Source: Aerosticca soli
GTDB lineage: Bacteria; Pseudomonadota; Gammaproteobacteria; Xanthomonadales; Rhodanobacteraceae
Assembly (NCBI RefSeq): GCF_003967035.1
Contig: NZ_AP018560.1
Span: forward strand, 2,589,501 to 2,653,500
DNA: 64,000 nt
Direction: 5' to 3'
The notes below the pieces were generated by a model, which was not told the origin of the DNA, did no database searches, and saw only the letters and a list, made by a program, of their open reading frames with translations. The position numbers and the translations under genes were made by a program. This document shows, piece after piece, positions 24,420-33,088 of this stretch. How positions within the stretch are numbered: position 1 is the first letter of the stretch; each line of letters starts with the position of its first letter.

Positions 24420-24898
24420 ATGAGCGATTTGACCCTCTACCCCGCCGACATCGCCGCGATGTCCGTCGGCCAGCTGGCCGCGCTGCCGCCCGCCAGAAGG
24501 CGGAGATCAGCCGCAACCTCGACGAAGCGCTCGCCTGGCTCAAGCAGGCCCGCGCGAAGTTCGACGCCGCGCTGGAGGCCGCCTACGGCGAGCAGGCCCG
24601 CGCTGCACGCCTCGAGGCCGGCAAGGACTTCGGCGTCGTGCACCTGAACGACGGACCGCTGCGCGTGACGGTCGATGTCCCGAAGCGCGTGTCCTGGGAC
24701 CAGGTGCAACTGGCGGCGATTGCCCGGCGCATCGCCGCCGCCGGCGAGCGCGTCGAGGACTACCTCGATGTCGAGTACTCGGTGTCCGAGTCCCGCTTCA
24801 ACCACTGGCCCGCGGCGCTGCGCGCGCAGTTCGAGCCGGCGCGCACCGTCAAGCCCGGCAAGCCGACGTTTCGGCTGACCTTGACCTCGGAGGACTGA
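24420..24898 (+). pseudogene. Phage-type early protein, frameshifted in this copy
   Basis: The intact 159-residue version is at 42162-42641. Here one C is missing from a run near 24486, which shifts the frame after about 22 residues. The rest of the sequence matches, so this is more likely a sequence error than real decay. Confidence 0.7.
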
Positions 24899-24901
24899 AC
24901 C

Positions 24902-24985
24902 ATGCCCACCGAACTGAAAGTGAAAGAGAAGGGCCGGAATTCGATTCCGCCCCGTGTCGCCGAGCGGCTGAAGGAGGTGGCGTGA
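24902..24985 (+). CDS. 27-residue small ORF in the early operon
   Basis: The product is short and basic (MPTELKVKEKGRNSIPPRVA...). It starts three bases after the preceding stop and its own stop overlaps the next start (ATGA). Tight spacing supports translation; no function is known. Confidence 0.4.
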   Translation: MPTELKVKEKGRNSIPPRVAERLKEVA

Positions 24986-25104
24986 TGACGCCCCTTCATC
25001 CTCGTGACGTCCTTGATCTTGGCAAGCCAATGGCCGGGTTGTGCTCGGCGCGCTGTGGCATGGCATGGCGGGGCAAGCCGCGGCAAGGCCCAAGCGAACT
25101 GTGA
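24985..25104 (+). CDS. 39-residue small ORF in the early operon
   Basis: An AAGGAGG site precedes ATG 24985. The second half of the ORF runs into a GGC-rich repetitive tract, so its coding status is doubtful. No family is recognised. Confidence 0.35.
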   Translation: MTPLHPRDVLDLGKPMAGLCSARCGMAWRGKPRQGPSEL

Positions 25105-25160
25105 CTGGGCTCGGTTCGGACTGGCTTGGCGTGGCTAGGCAAGGCTGGGCCCGATGTGGC
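25053..25160. repeat. Degenerate GGC-rich repeat tract
   Basis: About 100 bases consist of five-base steps built on GGC with two variable bases (such as TGGCATGGCATGGCGGGGC). They are rich in G on the plus strand. The tract lies just before the 201-residue gene. It could be a protein-binding array, a recombination hotspot or a structured leader. Confidence 0.5.
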
Positions 25161-25190
25161 AAGGAACTTTCGATTTCTGGAGATTCGACG

Positions 25191-25796
25191 ATGAAAACCC
25201 TTTTGAGAAACGAGGATGCGCTCGGCAACGGTGCCGAGTCGGCGGTCCTGACGGGGGCGCCGTACAGCGTCCGTGTCGTCATCGAAGGCGTGGCGGACTT
25301 GTTGTTCCACCGCTGGAACTGCGAGGCCGTCGACGCCAAGGCCAAGGCCACCAAGAACAGCGCCGCCAAAAAAACCGACGACATCGAGAGCTACGTCTAT
25401 CGCGACAACCAGGGCCAGTTGTGCCTGCCCGGGGAGTATCTGCGACAGGCGCTGATCGGTGCGGCCAAGTTCAAGCAGGACCCCAGGAGTCCACGCAAAT
25501 CGGCGCAGGACATCACCAAGGCCGGCGTGGTTTCGCTCACCCACCTGGCCAGCCTGGGGACCGACCGCTGGGATTACGAAGACCGCCGCCGCGTGGTGGT
25601 GCAACGCGCGGGCGTCAATCGGGTGCGGCCTGCCATGCGTGCGGGTTGGCGCGCCGAGTTCGATCTGATGGTGGTGCTGCCCGAATACCTCGACCGTGCC
25701 TGGATCAAGGACAGCCTGGACATGGCAGGCCGACTCATCGGCGTGGGTGACTTCCGTCCCACCTTCGGCCGCTTCACGGTCGTCTCGTTCGAATGA
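25191..25796 (+). CDS. Unrecognised phage-type early protein (201 residues)
   Basis: I do not recognise a named family. The protein ends with a glycine-rich stretch, RLIGVGDFRPTFGRFTVVSF, that recalls the loop of ferredoxin-fold RAMP proteins; this is a visual resemblance only. It is co-directional with a RecA-like ATPase that starts 11 bases later and a DUF669 protein, so it is likely part of a recombination module. No membrane segment is present. The D' copy is at 42934-43539. Confidence 0.6.
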   Translation: MKTLLRNEDALGNGAESAVLTGAPYSVRVVIEGVADLLFHRWNCEAVDAKAKATKNSAAKKTDDIESYVYRDNQGQLCLPGEYLRQALIGAAKFKQDPRSPRKSAQDITKAGVVSLTHLASLGTDRWDYEDRRRVVVQRAGVNRVRPAMRAGWRAEFDLMVVLPEYLDRAWIKDSLDMAGRLIGVGDFRPTFGRFTVVSFE

Positions 25797-25806
25797 GGAG
25801 TCGGCC

Positions 25807-26661
25807 ATGCCATTGCCTATCGTGACGGCCAACGAAAGACTCGTCGAAAAACGCTGCGCCAAGGTCGCCCTCGTCGGTGCGCCCGGGGTGGGCAAGACCT
25901 CCCAGATCCGCACGCTCGATGCCGAACGCACCTTACTGGTGGACACCGAGGCCGGCGATCTGTCCATCCTCGACTGGGGCGGTGACACCCTGCGCCCGCG
26001 CACCTGGCCGGAGTTCAAGGACCTGGTGGTGTTCCTGGCAGGACCCAGCCCGAGCGCCACACCCGAGCAGGCCTTCTCGCAGGCCCACTTTGATCACGTC
26101 TGCCAGAAGTACGGCGACCCGGCGCAGCTGGCCAAGTACGACACCTACTTCGTCGATTCCTTGACCGTGCTCTCGCGGATGTGCCTGGCCTGGTGCAAGA
26201 CCCAGCCGGCCGCATTCTCCGAGAAGACCGGCAAGCCCGACACCCGGGGCGCTTATGGCTTGCTCGGCACCGAGATGATCGGCGCCCTCACGCACCTGCA
26301 GCACGTGAGGGACAAGCACGTCATCTACGTCTGCATCCTGGAAGAGAAGCTGGACGATTTCAACCGCCGCATCTACCAGCTGCAGCTCGAAGGCGCCAAG
26401 ACCTCGGCCGAGCTGCCTGGTGTGCTCGATGAAGTCATCACGCTGGCCATCTTGAAGGCCGACGACGGCACGCCATACCGCGCGTTCGTCACCGGCGCGG
26501 ACAACCCCTGGGGCTTCCCGAGCAAGGACCGCTCGGGACGGCTTGCCCCCATCGAAGAACCCCACCTCGGAAAGCTCATTGCCAAGTGCCTCGGCCGCAC
26601 TGCCGCAGCACACGCCAGCGCTTTGTCGCATTCAACCGACCTCAACGCATCCAAGGAGTGA
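25807..26661 (+). CDS. Phage RecA-like ATP-binding protein (AAA_24/Sak4-like)
   Basis: The 284-residue protein has Walker A GAPGVGKT at residues 24-31 and a Walker B-type strand (KYDTYFVDSLTVLSRM) near 115. Proteins of this group bind ATP and are encoded in phage recombination modules, where some act as single-strand annealing or RecA-like factors. It is followed three bases later by the DUF669 gene, a common partner. A role in homologous recombination during element replication is inferred. Confidence 0.8.
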   Translation: MPLPIVTANERLVEKRCAKVALVGAPGVGKTSQIRTLDAERTLLVDTEAGDLSILDWGGDTLRPRTWPEFKDLVVFLAGPSPSATPEQAFSQAHFDHVCQKYGDPAQLAKYDTYFVDSLTVLSRMCLAWCKTQPAAFSEKTGKPDTRGAYGLLGTEMIGALTHLQHVRDKHVIYVCILEEKLDDFNRRIYQLQLEGAKTSAELPGVLDEVITLAILKADDGTPYRAFVTGADNPWGFPSKDRSGRLAPIEEPHLGKLIAKCLGRTAAAHASALSHSTDLNASKE

Positions 26662-26664
26662 TCC

Positions 26665-27294
26665 ATGACCGCCTGGAACGACTTCAACGACGCCGAACAA
26701 CAGACCAGCTTCGACCTCATCCCCAAGGGCACGCTCGCCCGCGTGCGCATGACCCTCAAGCCCGGGGGCTTTGATGACCCGGCGCAGGGCTGGACCGGGG
26801 GCTACGCCACGCAGAGCTTCGAGACCGGCTCGGTGTATCTGGCGGCCGAGTTCGTGGTGCTGGAGGGCGAGTACGCCCGGCGCAAGCTCTGGAGCAACAT
26901 CGGCCTGCATTCCCCGAAGGGCCCGGCCTGGGGCCAGATGGGCCGCAGCTTCGTGCGCGCGATCCTCAACAGCGCCCGCAACGTCCATCCCCAGGACAAC
27001 GGGCCGCAGGCCGCCGCCGCGCGGCGCATCCAGGGCTTCCACGAGCTCGACGGCATCGAGTTCCTCGCCCGCATCGACGTCGAGAAGGACGGTCGCGGCG
27101 AGTTGAAGAACGTCGTCAAGAGCGCCGTCGAGCCCGACCACCCGGAGTATGCCCGCCTGATGGGCGTGCCGCCGAAGAACCCTGGCAGCGGCTCCAGCGG
27201 TGCGCCGGCGGCGCTCACCCCGCCCCGTGCGATGTCTGCGCCAGCCGCCCCGCAACCCCCCGCCGTGCCGGGTAAGCCCGCCTGGGCGCAGTGA
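26665..27294 (+). CDS. DUF669-family protein, likely single-strand DNA-binding
   Basis: The 209-residue protein begins AWNDFNDAEQQTSFDLIPKG, the typical DUF669 opening, and contains YLAAEFVVLEGEYARRKLWS. The C-terminal 40 residues are a Pro/Ala-rich flexible tail, like those of SSB proteins. Its position between a RecA-like ATPase and a nuclease supports a DNA-binding role in recombination. Confidence 0.8.
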   Translation: MTAWNDFNDAEQQTSFDLIPKGTLARVRMTLKPGGFDDPAQGWTGGYATQSFETGSVYLAAEFVVLEGEYARRKLWSNIGLHSPKGPAWGQMGRSFVRAILNSARNVHPQDNGPQAAAARRIQGFHELDGIEFLARIDVEKDGRGELKNVVKSAVEPDHPEYARLMGVPPKNPGSGSSGAPAALTPPRAMSAPAAPQPPAVPGKPAWAQ

Positions 27295-27305
27295 GAGGAG
27301 GGCCA

Positions 27306-27821
27306 GTGAAGTGCTGGGTCTGCAAACGACAGGCGCGCGGCTACGGCCACTCGGACCTTCGGCATCCGGTGGGCGATGCCCGGCGCTATCCGATCGACTG
27401 GGTGTTCTGCTCGCGGCGTTGCCAGCAGGCGTTTCACGCGCTCTACGGCCAGTGGCTGCGCGTGCAGGAAGGACGCACGTCCAAAACGGAGGTGGCCATG
27501 ATCGATCCGTCTGACGTCGAACTGGCCGCGATGAGGAAGTGCCTCAAGGCCTTCGGCGCGGCGGCAGAAAGCATCGGCTTCGACAAGCCGCTGGGCGAGT
27601 ATTCCGAGGCCGAGGCGCTCCAGGTGATCGACGCCATCGTCACCTGCTACACGGACGCGATGGTCGAGCACCACGAGGCGACCAAGTACCCGCCGGTGCG
27701 CGGGCTGAAGCGCCCGGTGTCCGATCCCTTCGCCGATCTGGAAGACGACCTGCCGTGGGAGGAGCCGAAGGCTCAAGCGCAGACGGCACGCACGGCAGCA
27801 CCCAAGGAGGCGCGGCGATGA
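27306..27821 (+). CDS. DUF6511-type zinc-motif protein
   Basis: The 171-residue protein starts at GTG 27306. CWVCKRQARGYGH and VFCSRRCQQAFH form two cysteine pairs, a small treble-clef-like zinc site. The rest is acidic and helical. I associate this pattern with DUF6511 proteins of phage early regions; function is unknown. Its stop overlaps the next start. Confidence 0.65.
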   Translation: MKCWVCKRQARGYGHSDLRHPVGDARRYPIDWVFCSRRCQQAFHALYGQWLRVQEGRTSKTEVAMIDPSDVELAAMRKCLKAFGAAAESIGFDKPLGEYSEAEALQVIDAIVTCYTDAMVEHHEATKYPPVRGLKRPVSDPFADLEDDLPWEEPKAQAQTARTAAPKEARR

Positions 27822-28564
27822 TGGACTTCAACGCCTCCAAGAGCCTGTCGGGTCAGATCACGGCGCTGATCGACGCCGGGCTGCAGCAGTCTCGCGCGGC
27901 GCAGCCTCGCCGCACCTACCTGGGCGCCTCGCGCCTCGGGGTCGCCTGCGAGCGCGCGCTGCAGTACGAGTTTGCCGACGCCCCGGTCGATCCGGGTCGC
28001 GAGACCGACGGCCGCCTGCTGCGCGTCTTCGATCGCGGCCACGTCATCGAGGACTGCATGGTCGGATGGCTGCGCGCGGCGGGCTTCGAGTTGCGCACGC
28101 GCGACGACGCGGGGGAGCAATTCGGCTTCTCGGCGCTCGACGGGCGCCTGCAGGGCCACGTCGATGGGGTGCTCGTCGCCGGGCCCGACCTGGGGTTCGG
28201 TTGCGGCTACCCGGCGCTGTGGGAGAACAAGTGCCTGGGCGCCAAATCGTGGCGCGAGTTGGAGAGGCACCGACTCGCGGTGGCCAAGCCGGTCTACGCC
28301 GCGCAAGTGGCGCTCTACCAGGCCTACCTGGGGCTGCACGCGCACCCGGCGCTGTTCACGGCGGTGAACGCCGACACGATGGAGATCCACGCCGAGCTGG
28401 TGCCGTTCGATGCGGCGTTGGCGCAGCGCATGTCCGACCGGGCCGTGAAGGTCATCACGGCCACCGAGGCGGGCGAACTGCTGCCGCGCTCGTTCTCCGA
28501 TCCCACCCATGTCGAGTGCCGGATGTGCCCGTGGCAGGACCGGTGCTGGAGGGCTGCGGCATGA
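27818..28564 (+). CDS. PD-(D/E)XK nuclease, Cas4-like
   Basis: The protein of about 248 residues has LQGHVDGVLV supplying the catalytic Asp and ALWENKCLG supplying the E-x-K. It also has cysteines near residue 45 (LGVACERAL) and at the C-terminus (CRMCPWQDRCW), the layout of iron-sulfur Cas4/RecB-type exonucleases. It would resect DNA ends for the RecA-like and DUF669 proteins. ATG 27818 or 27821 are both possible; the former overlaps the preceding stop. No CRISPR array is present, so a spacer-acquisition role is not suggested. Confidence 0.8.
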   Translation: MMDFNASKSLSGQITALIDAGLQQSRAAQPRRTYLGASRLGVACERALQYEFADAPVDPGRETDGRLLRVFDRGHVIEDCMVGWLRAAGFELRTRDDAGEQFGFSALDGRLQGHVDGVLVAGPDLGFGCGYPALWENKCLGAKSWRELERHRLAVAKPVYAAQVALYQAYLGLHAHPALFTAVNADTMEIHAELVPFDAALAQRMSDRAVKVITATEAGELLPRSFSDPTHVECRMCPWQDRCWRAAA

Positions 28565-28815
28565 ACGAGACACCACTGCACCCGGTGCTCGGGGAGCGCC
28601 TGATCGACGCACGCGAGGCGGCACTGGCGCTCAATCTGCCGCACTACTGGCTCACGCACGCGAAGGAGCGCCGGCGTCTGCGCCTGCCGCACTACCGGGT
28701 GGGCAAGCTGCTGCGTTTCAAGCTCTCCGAACTGATGGCGTGGATGGAGGAACGTCAAGCCCTGCTCACGGCCGACGCAGTGCACGAGGAGGAGGCGGAT
28801 GCTGGACTTCAATGA
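28561..28815 (+). CDS. Small HTH protein of the early operon
   Basis: The 84-residue protein (GERLIDAREAALALNLPHYW, then HYRVGKLLRFKLSELMAWME) resembles AlpA/MerR-type helix-turn-helix proteins. It overlaps the nuclease stop by four bases and the primase-helicase start. A regulatory or replication-initiator role is possible. Confidence 0.7.
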   Translation: MNETPLHPVLGERLIDAREAALALNLPHYWLTHAKERRRLRLPHYRVGKLLRFKLSELMAWMEERQALLTADAVHEEEADAGLQ

Positions 28816-29150
28816 CCCGCGCCCGTGCCCGAGATCCCGGCGTCCGAGCGCCGCGAGGCCCTGCGCGCCGCGCTGCTCGCGAGGCTGGAAGCGGTGCTGT
28901 TCTCGCTGTTCCCGCCGGTCGGACGCGCCGCGGCAAGTTCGTCATCGGCGACGTGCTCGGCAGCCCGGGCGACAGCCTGGAGGTCGTGCTCGACGGCGAC
29001 AAGGCGGGGCTCTGGACCGACCGTGCCACCGGCGACGGCGGCGATGTGTTCCACCTGATCGGCGCTCACTTCGGCGTGGACGTGCAGGGCGACTTCGCCC
29101 GCATCCTCGACCTGGCCGAGGACCTCGTCGGCCGTGCCCCCACGGCCCCG
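28799..29150 (+). pseudogene. Primase-helicase 5' fragment, frameshifted and cut by the D/D' junction
   Basis: This is the start of the gene that is intact at 46542-48824. Single bases are missing near 28806 and 28917, and the sequence jumps at 29150 into antisense of the 411-residue gene. It cannot make the enzyme. Confidence 0.85.
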
Positions 29151-29326
29151 TCGCGCGCCGAGGTGTCGCCCCACGTCATTATGGCTTCAATCACGGCCCG
29201 GTTCGGCGGCTCGTGCGGCTGTGCATCGAGCGCTGGCGGCACCGCCAGCCCATGGCTGGCGAGAAACTGGTGCAGCGTCTCATCCGGCGGCAGCGCCTGC
29301 AGCACGTCGACATAGGTCTTCTTCAT
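29066..29326 (-). pseudogene. Chimeric ORF across the D/D' junction
   Basis: The first 58 codons are those of the 411-residue unknown gene (MKKTYVDVLQ...). After 29151 the frame continues into antisense of the primase-helicase gene and stops at 29066. It is a product of the join, not a likely functional gene. Confidence 0.85.
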
Positions 29327-29412
29327 CGCGTCTCGGTCCTTTCCTTGAGGTGACGTCGGAGGTCTGCTGACCGAGGCTTCGGGCACGCGGGCCGGCGACG
29401 GCTGACTGAACT

Positions 29413-29516
29413 TGTGTCACGCCAAAGTAAAGCAGCGTGATACAGCGCGATTGTGTCCCGGCCTGATCCGCTTGTCAAACTGCATGGCACATCTAGCGGC
29501 GTTTGGTATCACAGGG
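29413..29516. promoter_or_regulatory. Candidate XRE operator, D' copy
   Basis: Second copy of the half-site array at 11665-11768, offset by 17,748, unchanged. Confidence 0.4.
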
Positions 29517-29571
29517 CTATACTGTCGGATCGCATTCCAACACTTCCCGTGATTCGAGACGGGACATCGCC

Positions 29572-29910
29572 ATGGCTTCCGCGTTTGGATCTCGCCTGCG
29601 GCGATTCCGCGAGGCGAAGAAATTGACCCTGCAGCAGGTGGCCGACGCGGTCGGCTGCACCAAGGCTTACATCTGGGAACTGGAGATGAAGGAGGGCCAA
29701 CGCCCTCCGCCGAGCGCGTGCAGGCGCTGGCCAGGGTGTTGGGCGTCACGATGGAAGACATCATGGGTGAGCCCATCCCCAGGTTCCCGAGGCCAGTCCC
29801 GAGGACGTGGCCTTCTTCCGCGAGTACGCCGGGATGACGGAGGAGGAGAAGAGACGCTACCGGCAGGCGCTCGAGATCATGTTCCCGACAAGGGCCAGGG
29901 CGGGGACTGA
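29572..29910 (+). pseudogene. XRE regulator, D' copy, frameshifted
   Basis: One base is missing from each of three runs (near 29704, 29779 and 29884) compared with 11824-12165. The HTH start is intact but the rest shifts frame. Loss in homopolymers suggests sequence error. Confidence 0.8.
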
Positions 29911-29913
29911 CGA

Positions 29914-30832
29914 TTGGGCACCGCGTGCCACCTCACCGGTTCGATTGCTGCCAGCCATGTCCACAAGTGGCTGCGGGCATGGTACGGCGCGGACGTGCCC
30001 GAGGCCATCGATCTCGATGTCGTGCGGCAAATGCTGCCGACCACGCCCTACGGCAAAGGGGTTCGGGAAATTCGTCCCCCGGTGCAGTTCAACGACGATG
30101 CCTTCGAGGGCATGCTGGCGCGGGATCCCGGCGACCCTGAGGTCTGGGGTATCGCCTACAACGGCACGGTCAGCCCGCAGCGCCAGCGATTCACCATCGC
30201 TCACGAGCTCGGGCACTTCATCCTGCACCGCGACCGGCAGCAGCGCTTCAACTGTGACAAGGAGAGCGTCTACTCGGGCCACGAGACGATGCGCCTGATC
30301 GAGCGCGAGGCCGACGACTTCGCCAGCAACTTGCTGATGCCCGGCGATCGGCTGCGCGAGTGGATCTCGAACGGACGCATCGATCTGCACGTCCTCAGCG
30401 CCATTGCCAAGCGCTTCCAGGTCTCGTTCGGCGCTGTGCATCTGCTTCATCAAGTTCACCTCGCAGCGCGCCATCCTGGTCTACTGGGACAACGGCTACG
30501 CGAAGTACGAATGGCGCAGCAGCAGCGCCGTCAGGACGCGGGCGCGCATCCGACGCACCGGCGATCCGCAAGAGCCGTTACCCGGCACGCTCGCCGCCGA
30601 CGCGAGCGTCGTGCAGGCGTGGGACGGCATCGAGATGTCTGCTGCGATCTGGTGTCCGGAGGAGGCACCCTACATGAAGCTGCGTGAGTTCAAGCACAGC
30701 TACGCCTCGAGAGATCGCGTCCTGACCCTGCTGCTGTTGGAAAGCGCTGAGCCGCGCGCTTGGGATCGGGCGTGGCAGGACGGCGAGAGCTACGACCAGT
30801 TCGTCGCGAACGAGCGGTTACCGGTACGCTGA
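29914..30832 (+). pseudogene. ImmA/IrrE peptidase, D' copy, frameshifted
   Basis: Two bases are missing near 30430 relative to 12169-13089, after the HELGH active site. The N-terminal two thirds and the C-terminal part lie in different frames. Confidence 0.8.
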
Positions 30833-30859
30833 ATTCAGAGCCGTCGCCGAAGATGCCCC

Positions 30860-32292
30860 ATGACTACAAATGCCCAGCGACTGAAGGACGCCCTGGAGGA
30901 GACCCTTCGGCTCCAGAGCCCAGAAAGCGAAGAATACAAGCAATGGCTGCAAGTCCTCGAAACTCGCCGTTTCCTCCTTCTATCCCGGCGGGAAGCAGTG
31001 GCTTCTATCCGACCACCGATCGGGCACTTGGCTGCATAACGGAGATCATCGACAACATCCGAATCAATGACGCCGCGCTTGCCCGAACTCTCAGCAGAGA
31101 TGAAATGTTCAAGCGGGCGATGCTCGCGCTCGGAGCGAATCTTTCATCACTCGTTGAAGTCGCCGATGACGATGAGAGATGGAAGCAGTACCGAGAACCA
31201 TCTCCACTGCGTTCACCGCCTCCCCGACCAGCCAGACTGTCTATGTGCCAGTGTGGCTCTTCGTCCGCCAGGAGTATGGGAGTTTCTCCGTCGGACCCGT
31301 TGAATTCGTTGATCGATCGGGATGGCTAGACAAGGTGGAACTCCTTCGAGGTAGTCGTCCCGCATGGCGATCAGGTGTTGAAACGGCTTGGGGGCTGGCT
31401 AGCAACGATGGCGACGGCGCTGATGGTGACTGCGATCAGATCGTCAAGTTGGCAATCCGGACGGTGACGCGCTTTGCGTCAGCAGAACAAAGAATTGCGT
31501 GTGTCGCCATTGAAGGCTTTGATGATCAAGAGGCGCAGCGTCGAGCACTGCTCGCAGCCCAGAATTGCCATCGACGGCATACGGCTCCTCATCCCAGGCA
31601 GCAACAAGAAAAGGATATTCACCTCAGCCGACCACGGCCCGCCTCGCGCCATCGAGCGACTACGGCAGATGGCTGGGCACGACCTGACCGCTGGTTCAGG
31701 AATGGAAATACCAGGCGTTGGCGGAGCTCCCGGCGCAGCTCAGGAATTGATCGACGCCTCCATAGATTTCCGAAAGGCAGCCGGGAACTGCATCACGGTC
31801 GTCATCAGTCCGACGCCCGCGCAGGAAAACCTACCTGAGCTGTCTCAGCGATGGAGCAATGCCATTCACTGGTATGGTCGGGCATGCGTCTCCGACGCGG
31901 ACTTCGTCGCACTGCCGATGTTTGGTTTCGCACTAGATATTTGTGCGGTGGTAAGGAAGAGGCCGGAATTAGAAATCTGGCTTGCGCGCTCTTCGAGAAA
32001 GAGCCGGAAGACTGGCGTTCGGACGGATGGGTTGACGCTCAAGGCTGCCGTGCGCAAGGTCTACGAATGGCGGTCGAAGATTGCTCATGGCTCCTTGCTG
32101 GCGGCCGACCTCATTCTTGAATCGGAGCGGGTCTTGTCCGAAAGCATCGCCAACGCAATGCTCTATCAGTACGTGATGTGTTTGGAGCAATACCGTTCAA
32201 GCGCGTCCCCCGTGGATACTGGCGAGTACTTCCTGGAGTGGCTCCGGAAGAACCCGCCGTCGACTTGGTCTCCGACACCAACCACGGCCTGA
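30860..32292 (+). pseudogene. HEPN-like protein, D' copy, multiply frameshifted
   Basis: Five single-base length changes (near 30950, 31196, 31556, 31942 and 32013) break the frame that is open at 13117-14550. Confidence 0.8.
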
Positions 32293-32393
32293 ACCAGTGG
32301 CCTTCCTCCTTTCCGCACACGCCAGCTCAAACACGTTACGCGAAGTGCCTTCGGTTTCTAGCATGAGCAGCGTTTTCCATCGGAACGCCGACC

Positions 32394-32618
32394 ATGCACG
32401 AACCCGAACCCCTCTCCCCGGCCCTCGAGGCTGATCGGCCTCGGCACGCGCACCAAGAGATCGTCGATCTGTTGGCCTGCGCCCTGCTGCGGCTGCGCGC
32501 ACGCCCCTTTCCGCCGCCTGGCCGTCCCGCCACCGACAGCGACTCGGTTGGCCTTGGCTTCTGCGGGCCACAGCGCGTGAATGCGAACCCCGATCACGCA
32601 CGAGGAGTTCGCCGATGA
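32394..32618 (+). CDS. Small conserved protein of the recombinase operon, D' copy
   Basis: Same as 14652-14876 with constant offset 17,742; the frame is intact and again overlaps the DUF2924 start. Confidence 0.6.
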   Translation: MHEPEPLSPALEADRPRHAHQEIVDLLACALLRLRARPFPPPGRPATDSDSVGLGFCGPQRVNANPDHARGVRR

Positions 32619-33088
32619 CGACACACGCAGGCCCCGCGGACCCGGCCACCGTCGCCGCCCGCGTCGCCCGGTTGCCCCACCTGCCGATGGACAGCCTCTG
32701 GGCGCTGTGGGACGAGTACTTCGAGGAGCGGCCCAAGCATCACCACCGCACCTGGCTGGAGAGCCGGCTCGCCTACAGGATCCAGGAGCGCGCCTTCGGC
32801 GGATTGAAGCCCGCGACCCGCCGCAAGCTCGAGGAGATCGGTGAGACGGGCATCCTGCCACGCCAACTGCGCCGTGACGCGAGTCGGCTGCTGCCGGGCA
32901 CGGTGCTCACGCGGATGTTCGACGACGTCGAGCACCGGGTGCTGGTGCGCGGGCCCAATGACTTCGAGTATCAGGGGCAGCGGTTCAAGAGCCTGACGGC
33001 GATTGCCCGCCACATCACCGGCACGCCTTGGTCGGGCCCCGCGTTCTTCGGCCTCAAGACCAAGGACGGACGGAAGGAGCCGGCATGA
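32615..33088 (+). CDS. DUF2924 protein, D' copy
   Basis: Encodes the same 157 residues as 14873-15346. Confidence 0.85.
   Translation: MTTHAGPADPATVAARVARLPHLPMDSLWALWDEYFEERPKHHHRTWLESRLAYRIQERAFGGLKPATRRKLEEIGETGILPRQLRRDASRLLPGTVLTRMFDDVEHRVLVRGPNDFEYQGQRFKSLTAIARHITGTPWSGPAFFGLKTKDGRKEPA

Larger units (their letters stand above)
11402..29150. repeat. Tandem 17.7-kb repeat, first copy (block D)
   Basis: This block recurs head-to-tail at 29151-46895. The two are the same apart from 13 sites of one- or two-base length change, and the offset drifts between 17,741 and 17,748 across them. The left breakpoint lies in the 411-residue gene and the right one in the primase-helicase gene; they share only one base. 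By reading-frame integrity this copy is correct in 11402-24480 and faulty at three sites after that (near 24486, 28806 and 28917). Confidence 0.95.

Noticed and set aside
27818-28564. CRISPR-associated Cas4
   Set aside because: No cas1, cas2 or repeat array is present; the gene lies in a phage recombination operon.
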